A DNA stretch of 10,287 bases. It comes from Rodentolepis nana. Its lineage: Eukaryota > Platyhelminthes > Cestoda > Cyclophyllidea > Hymenolepididae. Of the stretch, positions 6,564 through 10,287 are shown in pieces. The position numbers were made by a program, and so were the translations under genes. The stretch spans positions 1 through 10,287 of the forward strand of contig UZAE01015055.1 of the NCBI GenBank assembly GCA_900617975.1, written 5' to 3'. The stretch's first letter is position 1. The number at the start of each line of letters is the position of its first letter. The notes beneath the pieces are model-generated. The model was not told where the DNA came from. It saw only the letters and a list, made by a program, of their open reading frames with translations, and searched no databases.

Positions 6564-9186
6564 ATGCACAAGCCCATGTCTAAAGTTTTTACCTTTTGCA
6601 ACAGCCGTGGCTATGGTAGGTTCTTTGTAATTTATAATCTGTCAAAGGTTCTGTAAATTATGCCCTTTCAAAGGAAGTGACCAAAAGCTACTCCAAACGC
6701 AAAAAGGATTATATTTCTGCCGCGTGTCTTCTGAAACAAATAAATGCCGTGCCACGGATCCGTCTTTTTCCATCGCAACTAAAGCTTATATTTAAATATC
6801 AGCAGTTTCTTACTCTCAATTTTCCCGAGTCGGAAGACAGTTTGTTATCATCCCATGATAAAAACTGTACAGAACTTAGCAAAATTCTCGCAGAAATATA
6901 CCTAAAAAATGATTCATTTGCTGCCTATACAGATGCGTGTCTCCAGACAGCTGAAGTAAGCTTCATTTCAGCTCATTAGTGGCTTTATTTTTTAGAAATT
7001 TCAAATGCTAAAAACTTTGAATACTCGAAGAAAAGAAGCTCGCGTAGAAAGGAATTTAGAAAAGGGCAACCTTATAATTTCTGATGAAGTTTATGAGCTT
7101 CTATTTCGGTATTTCGCCTCTAAGGTATTTTATATGCATAATTGTTTAATACATGCTTGAAGGATGACTGGAATTCAATTGAACGTACTTTGTCATGGAT
7201 TCAAGAAGATGGAATAACACCTACATTTAAAATGTGTATTGCGCCTCTCGCATGTCTGGGAGGATTACTTCAGCGTTCGCTAAAAGGAAAGCAGTTTTCA
7301 AAAGCTTTTCAACTGAAAGTATCTACAGAAGAACGTCTATTTCACGCTTTTATCGAAGGAAAAATCTACGATGTGATCGCTTTGGCTGAAAAACATGTAA
7401 GTATATCCAAATAATTCGGAATATTGATTTTCTAGGGAATAAATGTGTACGACGGTCTTTTGAGATATCCAAGAGGAAAGGGCTCCCTGGAGAAAATCCT
7501 AACTGCCCTCCTCTTCGTGAATCTTGATCGAAGGCCTAATCTGAATTTCCTTTCCCCACCTCCATTTGACTCTTCAAGATATTCTAAAACAATCGAAATT
7601 TCTAATCGTGTTTCCTCAGCTCTTGATAAAGCCCCGGTAAGTTCTTGTGTACGAGTTTGTTCTGTAATGTATGTTTACTTTTATAATGATTGCGTGTCCA
7701 TAATGTCCTCTGTTAAGGGTCGGTTTTTCATCTATTCATATTTAGCAAGTAGAATCAGGTCATATTGTAGAGATGACTTCGGTTAAAGCATTACACTATG
7801 AGTTATAAAATGTAAGATTAATTTTTGATGATTGGTAGACAACGATATTTATTTATTTATATCAAATGACAGGCGTTCTGGTGGCTATCATTAGCCCTTT
7901 AGTTGACTTCAGGCTTCACAGGACAGCTATCATTAGCCATTTAGCTGACTTCGGGCTTCACAGAAGGTAGGAGCATTAAAGTGCGAAGAAATGATAGGGA
8001 GGAAAGAAGAGCGATTCACCTATCATTAGCCCTTTAATTGACTTCGGGCTTCACAGAGGTAATTATTATTATATCAAATGGCAGGCGTTTTGATTGTTAT
8101 CGTTTGATGGCTATCATTAGCCCTTTAGTTGACTTCAGGCTTCACAGAGGGAAAGGAACATCAAAGTGAAAAATGTCGAGAGGAGGGGTGGGGGCAGAAG
8201 AGTGTTTCAAAGATGAAGGTAGAAAAAATGAGGTGAGTTCTGTGGAAGTGGTGCAATATGACATACAATGGAGTAATGATAGTTTGAAGTGAGAAGTCAA
8301 CTGCCGGTTAATCGACTTTTTTGCGCATGAGTATACGCTGCCCAGGGTGCACCACGTGGAGGTAAGTCTATCGCACACCTCTTGGTAGACAAAGTGCCTG
8401 GGCTTTTATCAGCCCTGCTGGAAATTGAGAATAATGGAATAGAATGCAGGAATAAAGCTAATTAGTTGACATAGTGATAATTTTATTTTAAGTTTTAGTT
8501 TTGTTGAGCTTAATCTTGATCGTTTACTTCTTTCAAATGACCAATCTAAGATAGGAAATCGGGTTATGGCACAATGTTATTGGATGGTTAGATGTCTGCC
8601 CAAGTCAACATAGCGGCTAGTTTGGTAGTCAGTGCTTATCCTTTAAGCGGAATAGTACCGAAGAGATGGCAGAAATGAATTATCATCATATGAAGGCTCC
8701 TTGTTGCTCCCTTTCGTTCTATGGTTTGCCTTGAAATTGTGTTCATAAATGGAAATCTTATTTGGTCCTCAAAATGTCTCGTAGTAGTCCGTATTCCCAT
8801 AATCGAGTGAGGTGTTTTTTCAGGAGCTTATACCATTATCATGGTTTTTAAAGTTAATTGTTTTTCTTACTTTATGGAAAATTAATATAACTGGTTACCA
8901 AGAAAAGTGATGTAGAATCCGATTTCTTCAAAACAACCTGAGAATTGCTCCGATTGCACTCCCCCCATTTTTTTTGCTCTCTTAGCTTTCCCCAGAAAAT
9001 CTCCTTTCTGAAGTCTTTCAATCTTCCGATGCCATGATGGAGGCTTTCAAAGAGCAGCTTCGTCTGGAATCCCAGGGACAAGTTCAAATTCCACCTGCAC
9101 TTCCATTTTTTGAGGAAATGCTCAAAACACTGCCCCATCACAATCAAAGCCAACAGAAGATTCATCAGTCACATAGGAAGCAAATT
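6564..9186 (+). CDS. POLRMT: Mitochondrial DNA-directed RNA polymerase, N-terminal part (six exons, 3' end missing)
   Basis: Exons are 6564-6615, 6648-6955, 6996-7124, 7163-7396, 7436-7636 and 8986-9186: 375 codons, one open frame. All junctions are phase 0 except the first. The first four introns are 32, 40, 38 and 39 nt, the fifth 1349 nt. Residues 1-18 (basic, Ser and aromatic, no acidic residue) look like a mitochondrial presequence. Residues 155-205 match the pentatricopeptide region of animal POLRMT: human KELVYVLFMVKDAGLTP against NSIERTLSWIQEDGITP, then ACLGG against QCMGR. Residues 255-280 match the stretch ending in LPPPV (here LSPPPF), and FKEQLRLES in exon 6 matches FEKQLHMEL. In the family this T7-like single-subunit enzyme transcribes mtDNA in the matrix and makes replication primers. 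The catalytic domain is not in the placed exons. The start could also be the in-frame ATG at 6576. Human comparisons are from memory. Confidence 0.75.
7832..7842 (+). repeat. Target-site duplication, left arm, copy 5
   Basis: TTGGTAGACAA, repeated exactly at 8382-8392, brackets the repeat in POLRMT intron 5. Confidence 0.85.
7843..8381 (-). repeat. Repeat R copy 5, expanded, inside POLRMT intron 5
   Basis: The copy is oriented antisense to POLRMT. On the plus strand it opens with the tail complement CGATATTTATTTATTTATA and closes with the head complement GTGCACCACGTGGAGG...CGCACACCTC. An 11-bp direct repeat flanks it exactly. It is 539 bp rather than about 330 because a 37-38 bp module (CTATCATTAGCC...GGCTTCACAG) occurs four times, and a second tail-like block (ATATCAAATGGCAGGCG) lies at about 8072-8088. 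The element therefore looks rearranged, or like several partial units joined, before or after insertion. No protein is apparent. Confidence 0.85.
7884..8147 (-). repeat. Four-fold 38-bp module inside R copy 5
   Basis: The module occurs at 7884-7921, 7926-7963, 8020-8056 and 8110-8147 with one to a few differences between copies. Spacing is uneven (42, 94 and 91 nt), so this is not a simple tandem array. Single-unit copies of R, such as copy 4, carry the module once. Confidence 0.85.
8382..8392 (+). repeat. Target-site duplication, right arm, copy 5
   Basis: Exact copy of the eleven bases at 7832-7842, directly after the head end of the element. Confidence 0.85.
8393..8985 (+). other. Remainder of POLRMT intron 5, nothing recognised
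   Basis: AT-rich sequence with no gene-like frame on the plus strand. The open frame on the minus strand through 8872-9165 overlaps exon 6 and is its shadow. The intron ends in a C/T-rich tract before TTAG at 8985. Confidence 0.6.
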
Positions 9187-9860
9187 GTAAGTTATAATGC
9201 CATTCTTAAACCCTCCCCAAAAATATTATACCTAGTATATAGTCAAGGGTTAATTGAAGGTATCTTTAATACCTTTTTTTAATGGCCATTACCATTTCAG
9301 TATTGATATTGTTCACTTCTGTCGCTTCGTTCTTGACTTACCGTTTGATTGCTTCATAGTTCCGTCGCTGAGATCTAGTATGATTGCTTTCTGCTTCCGC
9401 TGTTGTTGTTGTTGCTTGGAGGTCTTGCTTCCGCTGCTGTTGAATTAGACTGGAGAGGTGTGGCTATTCCAGCACTGTTAGCAAGAAGAAGCGTTGGTAG
9501 ATTTTACCAGGTCCCCATCATTCGAACAAGGAAGGAGATAACTTCTATTAGCTGGATGAAAGATGGAAATTAGATGACTCGCTTCGTGTGCGTGTGTGTG
9601 TGTTCTATGACGTTGAAGGTATGGCCTAATACAACCTTCTGTGATTGTTTCACTCTGTGTGCATCATACTTGCAAGCCTACTTCTAAAATGTTTGTGGTT
9701 AATAACTATATTTTCTTTTTGAAAAAAATATTTAATGGAATGTAGAATCCTTTGCAATTGACAGTTTATTACTGGCAGCTTTTGTCTACATTAATAGTTA
9801 AGATGCCAGATGCGGCCAATCGTCGAGAGACTACTCAGTGGATTTAAATATGACATGTTA
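9187..9860 (+). other. Start of POLRMT intron 6 or unplaced 3' part
   Basis: A good donor, GTAAGTTA, follows exon 6 at 9187. The sequence after it has several acceptor-like sites, such as CCATTTCAG at 9300, but the phase-0 frame there meets a stop at once. Apart from the weak candidate exon at 9552-9617 and the GT-rich microsatellite near 9588-9602, I see nothing here. Confidence 0.5.
9552..9617 (+). other. Candidate POLRMT exon 7 carrying a GT repeat
   Basis: TTCTATTAG ending at 9551 is a possible acceptor. The next 22 codons continue the phase-0 frame of exon 6 and read LDERWKLDDSL before a GTGCGTGTGTGTG run (coding RVRVCV). A donor-like GGTATGG follows at about 9618. In human POLRMT a Trp-containing segment (LRDQWEKAL) follows the corresponding HARK motif, and here HRKQI at the end of exon 6 would be followed by LDERWKL. 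The match is short and the microsatellite is unusual in a conserved gene, so the true next exon may lie outside the window. Confidence 0.25.
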
Positions 9861-10243
9861 ATTTATTTATTTATTTTATATCAAGTGGCAAGATTTATAA
9901 TAGTTGCCTTTAGGCCTTTAGTTGACTTTGGGCTTCACAGAGGGGAGGAGGAACATCAAAGTGGGAAAATGGCTTCACAGAGGGGAGGAGGAACATCAAA
10001 GTGGGAAAAATTCTAGAGGGGGAACAGAAGAGTGATTCACAGATGCAAAAAAATAAGACAGACAGACACAAAGGTAGAAAAAAGGTAAGATGAGTACTGT
10101 AGAAGTGGTCGAATATGACATACAGTGGGGCCATGATGGTTCGAAGTCAGAAGTCAACTGCCAGTTTATATACTTTTACCGCTCTGCGAGTATACGCGCT
10201 GCCCAAGGTGCACCTCGAGGAGCTTAAGTCGATCGCACACCCC
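9861..10243 (-). repeat. Repeat R copy 6, with a 2 x 40 bp internal duplication
   Basis: The plus strand reads the tail complement (ATTTATTTATTTATTTTATATC), the GGCTTCACAG module, the purine-rich body with ACAGACAGACACAAAGG, and the head complement TATACGCGCTGCCCAAGGTGCACC ending in CGCACACCCCC. Bases 9931-9970 and 9971-10010 form a near-perfect direct repeat of period 40. No flanking duplication is visible. The next copy starts within about 10 bp in the same orientation, so both may belong to one head-to-tail array whose outer flank is beyond the window. Confidence 0.8.
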
Positions 10244-10250
10244 CATTGAG

Positions 10251-10287
10251 AAAATTTATTTATATCAAATGGCAGGCGTTTTGATAG
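10251..10287 (-). repeat. Repeat R copy 7, tail end only, cut by the window edge
   Basis: AAAATTTATTTATATC followed by AAATGGCAGGCGTTTTGATAG is the tail complement of the family. It directly follows copy 6 in the same orientation. Confidence 0.85.

Larger units (their letters stand above)
7637..8985 (+). other. POLRMT intron 5, expanded by a retroposon
   Basis: The intron runs from GTAAGTTC to a pyrimidine-rich TTGCTCTCTTAG. Both ends keep phase 0, so it is confidently one intron, unless a small extra exon hides near 7746-7781. It is more than 30 times longer than the four introns before it. About 540 bp are repeat R copy 5 with its target-site duplication. The remaining roughly 800 bp are AT-rich with no recognisable element, so R alone does not account for the expansion. 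Confidence 0.8.

Noticed and set aside
7746..7781. Possible extra POLRMT exon inside intron 5 (acceptor TTCATATTTAG, frame open in phase 0)
   Set aside because: Only poor donors (GTTAAA, GTAGAG) keep phase 0 before the stop, and the protein already matches the family across the exon 5-6 join with length to spare.
8872..9165. 97-codon minus-strand open frame
   Set aside because: It is antisense to POLRMT exon 6 and the end of intron 5, with no family features.

Overview
The window reads as nuclear DNA of a eukaryote, most likely an animal. It holds two conserved genes broken by spliceosomal introns, AT-rich spacers, and several copies of one dispersed repeat. Eight introns can be placed from reading-frame continuity and GT...AG ends. 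Seven are only 31-40 nt long and the eighth, invaded by a repeat, is 1349 nt. Such micro-introns next to long repeat-filled ones are known from flatworms, and very short introns also from dicyemid and orthonectid mesozoans. I cannot fix the taxon from sequence alone.

Layout. Bases 1-1962 are repeat-dominated: a retroposon-like family here called R, with copies at 1-149, 656-895, 940-1227 and 1623-1952, two poly-G tracts, and a single N at 939 next to a 90-bp exact duplication. Bases 1963-3499 hold no gene I can assign, only a GC-richer block with short open frames and two weak tRNA-like traces. Bases 3757-5080 on the minus strand are a complete five-exon eIF4A gene. Bases 5081-6563 are the AT-rich divergent spacer. 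From 6564 on the plus strand comes the 5' part of a mitochondrial RNA polymerase gene (POLRMT): six exons and 375 codons up to 9186, covering the presequence, the pentatricopeptide-like region and the start of the N-terminal domain. The catalytic domain lies beyond the window or in exons I cannot place. Introns 5 and 6 carry more copies of R, at 7843-8381, about 9861-10243, and from about 10251 to the window end.

The two genes are head to head but act in different compartments: cytoplasmic translation initiation and mitochondrial transcription. The main find is repeat R. Three copies are flanked by exact 9-11 bp direct repeats (target-site duplications). One copy is truncated at its head but keeps its tail, and tails end in a TAAA-rich simple repeat. 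That is the signature of LINE-type target-primed insertion. No copy here shows a believable protein or a clear tRNA head, so R is a non-autonomous retroposon or the 3' end of a LINE.
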